NCBI GenBank assembly: GCA_023427085.1
Contig: JAEZBO010000208.1
Span: forward strand, 1 to 23,014
Origin: Pseudomonadota bacterium
Lineage (GTDB): Bacteria; Pseudomonadota; Gammaproteobacteria; Burkholderiales; Burkholderiaceae_B
Direction of reading: 5' to 3'
DNA length: 23,014 nucleotides
Part shown: piece after piece, positions 22,148-23,014 of the stretch
How the letters are laid out: the number at the start of each line of letters is the position of its first letter
How positions within the stretch are numbered: position 1 is the first letter of the stretch
Notes under the pieces: model-generated
The model's database searches: none
Seen by the model: only the letters and a program-made list of their open reading frames with translations
Told to the model about the DNA's origin: nothing
Program-made: the position numbers and the translations under genes

Positions 22148-23014
22148 ATGATCAGGGAATTTCGCACCTTCGCCGCGGTGGCCCGCAGCGGTTCGTTCAC
22201 GGCCGCCGGCGAGGCGCTGGGGCTGACCCAGTCGGCCGTCAGCGCGCAGATCCGCCGCCTCGAGGACTTCCTCGGCGTCGCGCTGTTCGAGCGCACCGCG
22301 CGCGCGTCCGAGCTCAACGCCGAAGGCCGTGACATGCTCGGCCAGGTCGAGCAGGTGCTGGCGCAGGTCGACCGCATGGTCACGCACGGCGGTGCCGGGC
22401 AGGTCAGCGGCACCTTGCGGGTCGGCGCCATCGCGTCGATCCAGCAGGGCCTGCTGGTGCAGGCGCTCAAGCGCATGCGCGCCGAGCTGCCCGAGGTGCG
22501 GCTGCGCATCGTGCCGGGCGTGTCGCTGGGGCTGCTGGCGCAGGCCGGCAGCGGCGAGGTCGACCTGGCGGTGATGATCCGGCCGCCGTTCGCGCTGCCG
22601 CCCGAGCTGGGCTGGCGCACCTTGCTGCAGGAGCCGATCGTGCTGCTGGCGCCGCGCGGCATGCGGCTGCGGCCCTGGCGCGAGATGGCGGCGGCCGAGC
22701 CCTTCATCCGCTACGAAAAGGCCTCGTTCGGCGGCCGCATCGTCGACAACCTGTTGCGCAAGCACCACGTCGCCGTGCAGGACGTCGTCGAGCTCGACGA
22801 GATCGAGGCGATCGCCAACATGGTGCGGGAAGGCCTGGGGGTGGCGCTGTTGCCGCTGACGCCGTGGATGGACGTCAGCGGCCTGAGCGTGGTGCCGCTG
22901 GGCGAGGACAGTGTCGCACGCGAGATCGGCATCGTCGCGCGCATGCCTTATGCCGGCAATCGCGCGGCGCAGGCCATGGCCGACTGCCTGCAGGCCGCGG
23001 CCGCCGGCATGCCG
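22148..23014 (+). CDS. LysR-family transcriptional regulator (3' end outside window)
   Basis: The frame is open from the ATG at 22148 to the last base, giving 289 residues with no stop, so only a short C-terminal piece is missing (family length about 300). Residues 1-60 form the LysR helix-turn-helix, with FRTFAAVARSGSFTAAGEALG followed by LTQSAVSAQIRRLEDFLGVALFER. Residues from about 90 form the effector-binding domain, including LRVGAIASIQQGLL and a late MVREGLGVALLPL. It diverges from the VOC-pxpBCA operon across a palindrome-rich gap, so it most likely controls that operon; the effector could be 5-oxoproline or a related compound. No Shine-Dalgarno sequence precedes the ATG. Confidence 0.9.
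   Translation, partial: MIREFRTFAAVARSGSFTAAGEALGLTQSAVSAQIRRLEDFLGVALFERTARASELNAEGRDMLGQVEQVLAQVDRMVTHGGAGQVSGTLRVGAIASIQQGLLVQALKRMRAELPEVRLRIVPGVSLGLLAQAGSGEVDLAVMIRPPFALPPELGWRTLLQEPIVLLAPRGMRLRPWREMAAAEPFIRYEKASFGGRIVDNLLRKHHVAVQDVVELDEIEAIANMVREGLGVALLPLTPWMDVSGLSVVPLGEDSVAREIGIVARMPYAGNRAAQAMADCLQAAAAGMP

Noticed and set aside
1..23014. Search for tRNA or rRNA genes, insertion sequences, CRISPR arrays and phage genes
   Set aside because: None were seen. The window is almost fully occupied by metabolic, transport and regulatory genes, with no transposase-like protein and no regularly spaced repeats.

Overview
The window is GC-rich, densely packed bacterial DNA of a kind typical of beta-proteobacteria. 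The gene content points to an Alcaligenaceae member of the Bordetella/Achromobacter type: abundant TRAP carboxylate transporters, a DUF3683-type FAD/FeS fusion protein and a pyroglutamate-type DctP. That placement is inferred from gene families, not from a marker gene. AT-rich stretches occur only in three intergenic control regions (about 6830-7010, 18850-18945 and 22080-22150).

Layout. (1) 1-4292, plus strand: the C-terminal end of a YqaA/DedA-like membrane protein, then a 1313-residue fused flavin/iron-sulfur oxidoreductase. Two strong hairpins (4300-4397) separate it from a convergent unit. (2) 4420-6809, minus strand: a GntR/FCD regulator followed 17 nt later by an AMP-forming acyl-CoA synthetase. 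(3) 6810-7086: a divergent control region with repeated CTGATAT-type elements, one of which overlaps a consensus -10 of gntR. (4) 7087-15751, plus strand: a tight operon of a TRAP transporter (dctP, dctQ, dctM), an FAD-dependent oxidoreductase, a crotonase, a family I CoA-transferase, a second crotonase and an acyl-CoA dehydrogenase, closed by an intrinsic terminator shared with the convergent unit. (5) 15845-22008, minus strand: a VOC-family protein and pxpB-pxpC-pxpA (5-oxoprolinase subunits), then, after an intergenic promoter/operator region, a second TRAP transporter (dctP, dctQ, dctM). (6) 22148 to the end, plus strand: a divergent LysR regulator whose stop codon lies outside the window.

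How the genes fit together. Block 4 plus the divergent ligase and GntR looks like a self-contained module: import a carboxylate, oxidise it with a flavoenzyme, attach CoA by transferase and/or ligase, and degrade it by steps resembling beta-oxidation. I cannot name the substrate. The two crotonases share a signature in which the first catalytic glutamate of classical enoyl-CoA hydratase is isoleucine and only the second is kept, so isomerase-type or other chemistry is more likely than plain hydration. This is the best candidate for an undescribed pathway. Block 5 looks like 5-oxoproline (pyroglutamate) uptake and conversion to glutamate, with a VOC protein of unknown role as first gene and a LysR protein as the likely regulator.
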